This document shows, piece by piece, positions 9,537 to 17,229 of a stretch of DNA of 64,000 nucleotides. The notes under the pieces are model-generated. The model was not told where the DNA came from. It was given only the letters and a program-made list of their open reading frames with translations, and searched no databases. This DNA comes from an uncultured Chlorobiota bacterium (GTDB taxonomy: Bacteria; Bacteroidota; Ignavibacteria; UBA10030; UBA6906), in assembly GCA_900696645.1 (NCBI GenBank), contig CAADGV010000011.1, positions 1 to 64,000 on the forward strand, read 5' to 3'. Each line of letters begins with the position of its first letter. The stretch's first letter is position 1. The translations under genes were made by a program, and so were the position numbers.

Positions 9537-10745
9537 TCATTGTGTTTTCGCCCTCTCTAACTCTATTGCGGCAAGCAGAAACGGCCCGTAGCCTTTAATG
9601 TCGTTCGATCGTTGTGCTTCACTTATGTAGTAGGCAAATGTTCCATCCCTGTAGGGCTTCCCTCCCAATCCCGCCCCCTTGATCGTGTTATGCAGATCAA
9701 CGAACCCGTTGGCGTCAATTGTGACGAGGCGGCTGCGGATAGCTTCGAACGAACGCGCCGCCTCCCGTCCGTGTTCTTCCGGCAAATAACCGAGCCGGGC
9801 ACCTTTTGCCAGCGCGTAGGTGAACATGCATGCTGAAGATGATTCGAGATAGTTACCCTCTCTCGACCCCTGATCAAGAACAAGATACCAGAGATGAGAT
9901 GTCGTATCACGCCACCGGAGCAGGCTGCTTGCCACATCATTCAGTATGGCAATAAGGTTTGCACGCTTCGGGTGATCGGCGGGGAAATAGTCCAGAACAT
10001 CTACCAATCCCATCGCATACCAGCCCATCGCTCTGCCCCAGAAACTTGGCGAACGTCCTGTCGCCGGATCGGCCCACGGCATTTGCCGGCTTTCATCCCA
10101 CGCGTGATAATACAAACCGGTCTGGGCGTCCTTTGTATGGCGAGCGATCCAAATAAACTGGTTCGCAATATCATCAAACAGGTCGGATTCACCGTATGTC
10201 GAGGCATACATCGCGGCAAAAGGTTGAGCCATGTAAAGGCCGTCCAGCCACATTTGGTACGGATAGATTTTCTTGTGCCAGAACCCTCCTTCATTCGTAC
10301 GCGGATGTTCACGAAGCTGTTGTCGCAATGTGTCGGCTGCGTAACGGAAGCGGACATCCTTCGTTTCGTCATAGGTAATCAGCAATGCCCGTCCGGGCGC
10401 AACCAGGTCGAGGTTATAGTCTGCTCGTTTGTACGTCTTGATCCGCCCATCGGGCTCAACGTATTGCAGAAGGTTCTGATGTACGAAATCAAAATACTTC
10501 TTCTCACCGGTGTGGAGATAGGTTTGATACAGGGCCCAAAGAACCAGACCCTGTTCATAGTTCCACTTTGTCTCTGTGAATCCGGTATCGTACGTGACGG
10601 CACCCGGGTGTCGAAGCACGAACGAATCCGCAATCCGGACAGACCATGGCTTGTCAGTCGGGATTTTCTGGGATGCCGGGCCGTTACCGCAAGCCGATAG
10701 CAGGAGGACGCCCGCAAGCAAGCCGAGTATTTTGAAATTGTTCAT
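9537..10745 (-). CDS. GH105 unsaturated rhamnogalacturonyl hydrolase, lipoprotein
   Basis: Predicted to remove the unsaturated galacturonyl residue from the ends of lyase-produced rhamnogalacturonan or pectin oligomers (YteR/YesR family). The chosen start gives a lipoprotein signal, LLLSAC with the lipid-bearing Cys19, so the enzyme is probably membrane-anchored. An upstream in-frame extension to 10922 would overlap the neighbouring gene and hide the signal. Family motifs are visible: NYEQGLVLWALYQTY, YQMWLDGLYMAQPF (with the catalytic-type Asp), WGRAMGWYAMGLVDVLDYFP and SSACMFTYALAKGARLGYL. The 402-aa length is normal for GH105. It follows a T9SS gene by 34 bp and precedes lacI by 43 bp. Confidence 0.9.
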   Translation of the reverse strand: MNNFKILGLLAGVLLLSACGNGPASQKIPTDKPWSVRIADSFVLRHPGAVTYDTGFTETKWNYEQGLVLWALYQTYLHTGEKKYFDFVHQNLLQYVEPDGRIKTYKRADYNLDLVAPGRALLITYDETKDVRFRYAADTLRQQLREHPRTNEGGFWHKKIYPYQMWLDGLYMAQPFAAMYASTYGESDLFDDIANQFIWIARHTKDAQTGLYYHAWDESRQMPWADPATGRSPSFWGRAMGWYAMGLVDVLDYFPADHPKRANLIAILNDVASSLLRWRDTTSHLWYLVLDQGSREGNYLESSSACMFTYALAKGARLGYLPEEHGREAARSFEAIRSRLVTIDANGFVDLHNTIKGAGLGGKPYRDGTFAYYISEAQRSNDIKGYGPFLLAAIELERAKTQ

Positions 10746-10779
10746 AGATTCCTCAACGCCGCTTTTATTATCGGCCCGG

Positions 10780-12351
10780 TTACTTGAGCAGTACCATTCT
10801 TCTGCTTTCCACAAGATTACCGGATTGAACACGGTAGATGTAGACACCTGAACTGAGATTCGTTGCATCAAACGCCAGCGTATGTGTACCGGCCTGTTTC
10901 TTTCCCTCAAACACCGTCGCAACCTGTTGGCCGATCAGATTAAATACTCTGATGCTGACTTGCGATTCCCGTGGAAGTCCGAACCGAATTGCGGTAGCAG
11001 GATTGAACGGATTCGGGTAGTTCTGCTCCACAAAGAACGACTGCGGAATTGTGCCTTCATTCTCAACCGAAGTCACCAACAGACTGCCACCCTCGAACGA
11101 AATCGAGCCTGAAGGTCCCAACGTAAACGGCACTGTATTATTAAACACGCCCGCCATCAGCCGGAGAACGCCGTTGATCGTTGTCGGCTGTGTGAGCGCA
11201 ACGCCTGCTGCGTTGTTGATGACGAGGTTGTTCACGGTTGTTGGCATGAGCGCGCTGGTTACTTGCGCCACCGAGCCATTGAACGCGTAGTTCCCTTCCG
11301 TACTGAATGAATTGCCACCGCCATTACTGGCCCCCGTGCACATAATGGCGCCCGCAAGACCGTCTGCGTGGCCAGTCGCCACTGTTCCACCCGGCGCAAC
11401 AATAAAGCTGCCGGTGTTTGAGGCAGTAATAACGGATGTACCAAGATTCAACGTTGATCCGGCCGCTACTTCCATGGTAAAGTGACCCGTTCCAGTAGTG
11501 CCGTACTGAACGTTCGAAAACGAGAGGTTGTGCGTGCCGTTGCCTGAAAAGATCAGTTTATTAATTCTGGTTGCGCCCGAGTTTTGCAGCGTTGCGTTAG
11601 AAACCGTGAAGTCGCCGTAGAGATTGAATGTCACGTCGGGAGCGCTTCCCCGGCTCACGCTGAAGTTTCCGCCTGTTACTGTAATATTTCCCAAAACATT
11701 CACAATAATCGTCGCAGCAGAGCTGGAACCGTTTGTCGAAAACTGCCCGCCTCTGACAATGATGTCTCCGTTGATGTTGATTGGTGTGAGAATTGCTGCA
11801 GGGCTCGTCAACTGAACTCTGACCGACCCGGTTGCGTCTACCTCAAAATTACCATGAATCGTATTTCCGCCCGTCAGGCCCAAATCCACATTGGCGGTTT
11901 GCCCGGTACAATTCCACACAAAGTGATGGAAATCCTGATTCAAATTGTTCGGCTTTGAACCGCTGATGTACCCCGTTACCTTGCATATCGATCCTGCTGC
12001 CCACGTTGCTTCGGGAATCGAGCCGGCGTTCTGAGCATGCTCGTACATTCCCCCGTTGGCAAAGGTCAGACTCGGGGCGCCGCCTATTTTTCCCTGGTTG
12101 CGAAGTGTGCCCGAAATGGAAACTGCAACGTTAACGAAGATGGAATCCGTTGCGCGAATGGTGATTGTCTCCGAACCTGTTGGCGGGGCTGCAGGAAGTG
12201 ACCATGCCGTACCGTTCCATCGTTCCCAATTACCGGCCGCGTTCCAGTTTCCGCCGGCGGTGTTACTGCGATAGTCGCCGACTGATTGGGCATTGGCTAT
12301 TCCTGTCACACCGATCAGAAAGACGATCAAAGCAATTATTGTTGTTCTCAT
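10780..12351 (-). CDS. T9SS-sorted secreted protein of unknown function (523 aa)
   Basis: A 523-aa secreted protein. The start used is the ATG with GGAGG just upstream; it gives a clean signal peptide (MRTTIIALIVFLIGVTGIANAQ). A 15-aa in-frame extension to 12396 has no such support. The N-terminus shares the GDYRSNTAGGNWNAAGNWE motif with the 797-aa paralogue. The centre is Gly/Thr/Asn-rich beta-repeat sequence (GDIIVRGGQFSTNG, GNITVTGGNFSV) suggesting a beta-helix. The last about 85 residues are a T9SS sorting domain (QNYPNPFNPATAIRF, ending SRRMVLLK). No enzyme motif is visible. Its place beside GH105 suggests a surface role in pectin binding, which is inference only. Confidence 0.75.
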   Translation of the reverse strand: MRTTIIALIVFLIGVTGIANAQSVGDYRSNTAGGNWNAAGNWERWNGTAWSLPAAPPTGSETITIRATDSIFVNVAVSISGTLRNQGKIGGAPSLTFANGGMYEHAQNAGSIPEATWAAGSICKVTGYISGSKPNNLNQDFHHFVWNCTGQTANVDLGLTGGNTIHGNFEVDATGSVRVQLTSPAAILTPININGDIIVRGGQFSTNGSSSAATIIVNVLGNITVTGGNFSVSRGSAPDVTFNLYGDFTVSNATLQNSGATRINKLIFSGNGTHNLSFSNVQYGTTGTGHFTMEVAAGSTLNLGTSVITASNTGSFIVAPGGTVATGHADGLAGAIMCTGASNGGGNSFSTEGNYAFNGSVAQVTSALMPTTVNNLVINNAAGVALTQPTTINGVLRLMAGVFNNTVPFTLGPSGSISFEGGSLLVTSVENEGTIPQSFFVEQNYPNPFNPATAIRFGLPRESQVSIRVFNLIGQQVATVFEGKKQAGTHTLAFDATNLSSGVYIYRVQSGNLVESRRMVLLK

Positions 12352-12413
12352 GTTGCACCTCCGTGAATGTATTGTAGTTTGCAAGAATGACCTCACTCAA
12401 ACTCGAATATCTG

Positions 12414-13916
12414 TTACCAGGGAAATACGTACGCCACATCTGCGGTAATTGCATGACGTGTGTCGCTGTTCAGATTTACGTTGCTTCCCCATACATCCTG
12501 GTACTTCATTGTCCCGTATTCGTAGGCAATGTTCAACCTGGCCGGGCCGAATGAAAACCCGAGTCCGGTCGAATACACTGAATGCATCACGGGCTCTCCG
12601 GCAATCGGATTTCCTTCCGGTTCAAACACTTCCGCCTGACCCCGGATGCCCGCACGCAACGTAAGCCAATCCGAAGCACGATACTCGGCACCGACTCGAA
12701 ACACGGAACTCGACAGCCACGGATTGTATGTTGTGTCGGGAGAACTGTATCGTGCCGATGCAGTTGAGCGCATTTCGTATTCAAATGAAAGAAGTAGTCC
12801 TTCTCTCATTTTGATCGAGAGCCCGACCGAACCGCGCCACGGCAATCGGACTTTGTCTTCACCTGTTTGCGTGAAAGCAGAAGAGGTGCCGTTGGTATCC
12901 ACGCGTACCTGAGTCGAAAACGTACGCGTGATAGTCATCGGCGGCTTCACTGACGCGCCGAGCGTTATGTAGTTACCGAGATACATAGCGCTGATCGTGT
13001 ATTCCTGGCCGCTGTAGTCGGATGTTCCGGACTTCGTTGCGCGCCCGTACACAGAGTCAAGCCGGAAGAAATTCGCAAAGAACGTAAGTCTGCCCCGCGC
13101 ATTTCTTTGCTCAAAATCGTCCGTGCTTCCCTTCAGGATCATTCCGCTGAAACCAATGTGGATATTGTCGGAAAGGGATCCCGAAAGGGCGGCGCCGTAG
13201 CCCCGCATCCTTCCATCTCGCAAACGAATGAACTGCGACCAACGGGCTTCCACCGTGTTCACATTTGTCGGCAGCGGAAACGGTGACGGGCGTTGCGAGA
13301 GTATTGACGGACTGAGAACGTTGTTATTTTGATAGTAGTTGTTCAGATTCGCATACTCGATTGCCCCGATACCGATTGTGAACCGCATGTCGTCTATAGT
13401 AAACGGCACGCCGATCATCGCCTGAGTCGGCAATGCCTGATTCTTGGAACGAGACCAGTTCGGGCTAATCGAATCATACGGGCGCTGCACAGAATCACCC
13501 GGATTTCCACCGAAGCGGATGATTGTCGTATCGCCATTCACAATAACCGTATCACCGTAGCGAGGGTCGGGAATGAGATGCGTCAATCCCTCCATCAACA
13601 GACTGAAGTTCGAATAGTATTTGAGCGGAGCGTATTGTTGGACTTGTTTCATCGACGAATAGCGTTGCACGCCGCCCAACGAAAGTTGGAAGCCGTCAAG
13701 AGTCTGAAGCGAGGCCGGATTGGCGAACATCAAACCCAAATCATTTGTCCGGCCGAGCGTAATCCCGCCCGAGGCCCGCGATGCTGCAGATTGGAGAGTC
13801 CGTTGGTCAAGTCCTTGAATAGTAAGCGGTACATCATGCCCCTGCGCGCCTGCAACATGCGGCGCAAGGAAGTATGCAATCAACAGTGTAATGATGAAAT
13901 TCTGACGAGGTATCAT
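12414..13916 (-). CDS. FadL/OmpP1-like outer-membrane beta-barrel protein
   Basis: A 500-aa protein with a signal peptide (LLIAYFLAPHVAGAQ) followed by long stretches of alternating aromatic/polar strands and an aromatic C-terminal residue (ADVAYVFPW), as expected for an outer-membrane barrel. The early part contains ASGGITLGRTNDLGLMFANP, and ASLQTLDGFQLSLGG follows, a pattern seen in FadL/OmpP1/TodX and PorV-like proteins that begin with a tally of asymmetric N-P motifs. Its start overlaps the stop of the PorV/PorQ-family gene by 4 bp (ATGA), so the two are translationally coupled. It may help move hydrophobic or oligomeric substrates across the outer membrane; the substrate is unknown. Confidence 0.6.
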   Translation of the reverse strand: MIPRQNFIITLLIAYFLAPHVAGAQGHDVPLTIQGLDQRTLQSAASRASGGITLGRTNDLGLMFANPASLQTLDGFQLSLGGVQRYSSMKQVQQYAPLKYYSNFSLLMEGLTHLIPDPRYGDTVIVNGDTTIIRFGGNPGDSVQRPYDSISPNWSRSKNQALPTQAMIGVPFTIDDMRFTIGIGAIEYANLNNYYQNNNVLSPSILSQRPSPFPLPTNVNTVEARWSQFIRLRDGRMRGYGAALSGSLSDNIHIGFSGMILKGSTDDFEQRNARGRLTFFANFFRLDSVYGRATKSGTSDYSGQEYTISAMYLGNYITLGASVKPPMTITRTFSTQVRVDTNGTSSAFTQTGEDKVRLPWRGSVGLSIKMREGLLLSFEYEMRSTASARYSSPDTTYNPWLSSSVFRVGAEYRASDWLTLRAGIRGQAEVFEPEGNPIAGEPVMHSVYSTGLGFSFGPARLNIAYEYGTMKYQDVWGSNVNLNSDTRHAITADVAYVFPW

Positions 13917-14947
13917 TGCAGTTCCGCTCCTAAACTGAAACGCTGTACATTGCCGAGGTACGTACCCAATGTTCCGTAGCTGTAGTCAACTGAAAGACGA
14001 ACAGAGCCGAGTGTGTGCTTGAGACCCGCTCCGAGTGTAAGTCCTTCTGTGTCGTAATTGAATTTGTAGCCGGCGCGAAGCGCAAACGTCTCCGCATACT
14101 CATACTCCATCCCGACGTGTTGTTGCTGCGCGTAATCATTGGGTTGGAAGAGATCAAATGCGATGCTCAGGCGGTTCTCCTCCGTGTTGAAGAACAGGGC
14201 ATCGCGGCCCATGACATTTGCCGCTGTGCCGAGCCGGAACAGAAGCGGAACGGCGCTGCTTTCGTTTGCGTATGTGATTTCAGCACCGAAATTTTGCACG
14301 GATGCGGCTATTTGAATCGAGCGGAAGCCCGTGTTGTACCGGACTCCGAAATCGAACAGCAATCCGTTTCCCCATGTTTTGACTTCCCGCGAAGCATAAC
14401 TGCCTCCCTGCGGAACAAGCGCAGTAACCATACGGCCGTTGTACAGACTCTCGTGCGCATACTTGATGCTGATACCTGTCGAGAAGCGATCGGTCAGGCT
14501 GCGGGCATATGTTATTCCGACCAAGTAGCTGAAGGGCCTGAACGTTCTGCCTGTAAAGCCGGGGAAATCAGGGTCCCAGTATTCCGCCAACGTGCTTGTT
14601 TCTTCGAATACTCCGTAGTCAACATACTGTACTTGAACACCGACGGCGCCAATTCCGCCAAGCGGAAAAGCATACGCAAGTGCCCCCTGCTGTGCATCGA
14701 AAATCCAGTTGATGTACGTGGAGGAAAAATCGTGATTCTGCGTGAGCGCAAGTCCGCTGGGATTCCAGAATACCGCCTCGGCTCCGGTTGCCAATGCGCT
14801 GTAGGCATCACCCAATGCCGTTGCCCGGGCAGAAGGCATTACTTTCAGGAACTGCATTGATGTGGTTCCCACTTTCTGGGCATGCCCTGCAACCGGCAAC
14901 ACGGCAACCATACACATCAACCAGACACATTTCTTAAAACATTTCAT
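13913..14947 (-). CDS. PorV/PorQ-family outer-membrane protein
   Basis: An outer-membrane barrel of the PorV/PorQ family, whose best-studied members shuttle T9SS cargo to the cell-surface attachment complex. The diagnostic N-terminus MQFLKVMPSARATALGDAYS, followed by GAEAVFWNPSGLAL, is present, and the protein ends in barrel strands (SLGAELQ). An ATG at 14956 is possible, but its SD (GAGGA) would sit only about 2 nt away. The ATG at 14947 has proper spacing and gives signal peptide MKCFKKCVWLMCMVAVLPVAGHA, so it was chosen (344 aa). The gene sits between a T9SS cargo gene and the FadL-like gene. It may be a dedicated partner of the local cargo rather than the global PorV. Confidence 0.82.
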   Translation of the reverse strand: MKCFKKCVWLMCMVAVLPVAGHAQKVGTTSMQFLKVMPSARATALGDAYSALATGAEAVFWNPSGLALTQNHDFSSTYINWIFDAQQGALAYAFPLGGIGAVGVQVQYVDYGVFEETSTLAEYWDPDFPGFTGRTFRPFSYLVGITYARSLTDRFSTGISIKYAHESLYNGRMVTALVPQGGSYASREVKTWGNGLLFDFGVRYNTGFRSIQIAASVQNFGAEITYANESSAVPLLFRLGTAANVMGRDALFFNTEENRLSIAFDLFQPNDYAQQQHVGMEYEYAETFALRAGYKFNYDTEGLTLGAGLKHTLGSVRLSVDYSYGTLGTYLGNVQRFSLGAELQ

Positions 14948-14960
14948 GATTCTCATTTCC

Positions 14961-17201
14961 TCAATGAATAATCACAAACTTACCGTTAGTTCTCGCGCCG
15001 GACTCATCTTCCACAACAAAATAGTACACACCCGACGCGATCAACTGGTTGTTGCGGGAAATCTGGAAATACGCTTCTCCGAAACTCCCGTCGTGTTCAA
15101 TCGTTTGCACAAGCTGGCCGCTGTACGAGTAGATGCGAATTGTGCAGCGAGCAGTCAGGCCGCGGAATTTTATCCTGTCCGCAACATCGCCGCGGGCATC
15201 GAAGCCCCCTTCGGGATTGGTGACGAACAACGGATTCGGTACCACGTATACTTTGGAGAGCTTCGCGGCCGGCGGGGCCTGCGTAAGATGTGAACGCATG
15301 TTTGTCATTCCGCTTTTCCCACCCGACGAATCCACGGAAACAACTGCGTAGTAATAGTAGGACCCCTCAACACTGTTTGTGTCGAGCATCGTATAGATGG
15401 AATCTTCAAAGAACCGCTGATCCCGCCGCGTGATCGTGTCCATCACCGCCCAGGGACCCAGCGGACTTGTCGCCCTCATTGCAAGATAGTGCATGAAGGG
15501 TGCTCGCAACCGGCCGTTTGCATTTGCGTTGGTGAAATCCTCGACGTACGGATACCAAACGAGTTTGTTGAATGCCGAACGAGTATCTTCAACGCGCAAT
15601 GCAGGAGCGGGAACCGGAATAGGAACAGTGTTGTAGTAGCCACGGCCTTTCCGTTGACGCAGCATCGTCCGCGTAGAATCGGCCGGCTCATATTGCAGAG
15701 AGTCATACTTCGCAAGAGGCAGGCCGGTGTACATTTCGATCGCCCGATCGGCAACATCTCTGATGGAAACAACGCCCGGCGTCACGTACCACGGCAGCGG
15801 ATTGTTCTGAAGATACGTGCTTCCGATGTACGGTTTCGGGCCGAGGAACGGGTATTGCAACGTATCATACCAGCTCGGAATCGGGCAGAAATACGTTCCC
15901 GCATCCACGCCCGCCCTGATGTTTCCTCCCAAATCCGAATAGACGCGATCACCGGCAACACCGGGACCGTACCCGACCACATCAGCAACGGCAAATCGAA
16001 CCGTCTCGCCCGGAGGAAGAATGAACGGGAAGAATCCGTACATGTGAACTACCGGTTGGTACCACGACAAGTTCGTCGAGCCTCTTGTCCGTCCTTTCCA
16101 GTACGTCCAGTTCGCCGGATCATACGGAATCAACTGATTGCGGAAACGCAGCGAATCACTGGTTCCCTGAAACACACCGGTTCGTCGTTGCTGCAGGGGA
16201 TCAAGCGTAGGTTGGTTTTTCGTTGCCGGAAGATTGCCGTTTTCGTAACGCAGCATGAACGGCTGCTTGATTTTGTTGTTGATATCAAATGCGCCGGAGC
16301 TGTCGCCGTTCGTCAGCCAAATTTGTTGCGTTTCACTCTTGCGCGCAACACGATCGTAATCATAATAGAGCATCATCATGCCGGCCGCTTGCGGCGAGTT
16401 CAATCCGCCCCGGTCGCCCGGTTGCGACCATTGATTGAAGAAAGCGGTGTCCGGCCTTCCCTCTCTGTCATGATTGTAGGACATCCATCTCTTCAAATCG
16501 AAGCGCCCGAATTGATTTCCTTCGCCGTTCTGTCCTCGGTAATCACCCTCGCCCCAGCGGTTGTACGTACGCTGGTAGCCGAACATCGAGGGGCCAAGAG
16601 CGTAAGTCCACACAGCCGAAAGATCCTTGATCGTATCCGCCGTGGTGTTCTCCAATTCATATTCATAGATGATGAAGCTGTCGTACCCGGGAAAACTCCA
16701 TGCGCGGCTTGTTCGTGTCACGACAATGCCAAGCTGCTGCGTTCCCCATTTTGCCACGATTCTTTCCTCCGCTTCATCGGAATTATATGCAGGGTTGATG
16801 CGACCATTTTCGAGAATAGGGTAGTTTTCGATTCTCTCAATCGAAATCGGGCTTACGCCGAGCAGTGTTGTCGGATTCCCGTTCCCATCAGAAACTGCGC
16901 CACAATACACATATTGCCGTCCGCCGGGCCGTGTGCCCGCCAGCCAGAGGCCTCCTCCAAAAGAATTGTGCTGCCCCCGATAGTTGACGCGGTTGAGAAT
17001 CATGGACGAGTTCGGCGGCCACTCCATTGAGGAGAATCCGGGGAGAATGCTGCCGACGCCATTGTCGTACACTCTGCCAAGCTCGCCCGTGTTGTACACT
17101 GTGTGATGGAGCATTCCGCGCCGGTGGGTTCGATAATCCCTCTGCGAGAAGGCAGTTGAGACGACGCAGAGAATGAGGATGAAAAGAATAAAACGGTGCA
17201 T
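14961..17201 (-). CDS. Secreted protein with T9SS-like C-terminus, next to TonB receptor
   Basis: A 746-aa secreted protein with signal peptide MHRFILFILILCVVSTAFSQ. The N-terminal half is Trp/Tyr/Gly-rich (SFGGGLWLAGTRPGGRQYVY, SFPGYDSFIIYEYELENTTA) and the final about 90 residues form a T9SS-type sorting domain (VYVVPNPLFVTNPEGG, IRIYSYSGQLVQTIEHDG, GVYYFVVEDE, ending GKFVIIH). No catalytic signature was recognised. It lies 28 bp downstream of the TonB receptor gene and 13 bp before porV/porQ, suggesting one operon. Its position is where a SusD-type surface glycan-binding lipoprotein would lie in a Bacteroidales system, and none is present here. A substrate-capture role is inferred from context only. 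Confidence 0.72.
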   Translation of the reverse strand: MHRFILFILILCVVSTAFSQRDYRTHRRGMLHHTVYNTGELGRVYDNGVGSILPGFSSMEWPPNSSMILNRVNYRGQHNSFGGGLWLAGTRPGGRQYVYCGAVSDGNGNPTTLLGVSPISIERIENYPILENGRINPAYNSDEAEERIVAKWGTQQLGIVVTRTSRAWSFPGYDSFIIYEYELENTTADTIKDLSAVWTYALGPSMFGYQRTYNRWGEGDYRGQNGEGNQFGRFDLKRWMSYNHDREGRPDTAFFNQWSQPGDRGGLNSPQAAGMMMLYYDYDRVARKSETQQIWLTNGDSSGAFDINNKIKQPFMLRYENGNLPATKNQPTLDPLQQRRTGVFQGTSDSLRFRNQLIPYDPANWTYWKGRTRGSTNLSWYQPVVHMYGFFPFILPPGETVRFAVADVVGYGPGVAGDRVYSDLGGNIRAGVDAGTYFCPIPSWYDTLQYPFLGPKPYIGSTYLQNNPLPWYVTPGVVSIRDVADRAIEMYTGLPLAKYDSLQYEPADSTRTMLRQRKGRGYYNTVPIPVPAPALRVEDTRSAFNKLVWYPYVEDFTNANANGRLRAPFMHYLAMRATSPLGPWAVMDTITRRDQRFFEDSIYTMLDTNSVEGSYYYYAVVSVDSSGGKSGMTNMRSHLTQAPPAAKLSKVYVVPNPLFVTNPEGGFDARGDVADRIKFRGLTARCTIRIYSYSGQLVQTIEHDGSFGEAYFQISRNNQLIASGVYYFVVEDESGARTNGKFVIIH

Positions 17202-17229
17202 AGAACTTTTCCCTACAATTGCTGGGCGA

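Noticed and set aside
9537..10922. Longer start for the GH105 gene at 10922
   Set aside because: It would overlap the neighbouring T9SS gene by over 140 bp and bury a clear lipoprotein signal that starts at 10745.
15489..17030. A 513-aa plus-strand open frame
   Set aside because: Antisense to the 746-aa secreted protein gene, which has a signal peptide, a sorting domain and good operon spacing. The antisense frame has no protein-like features.
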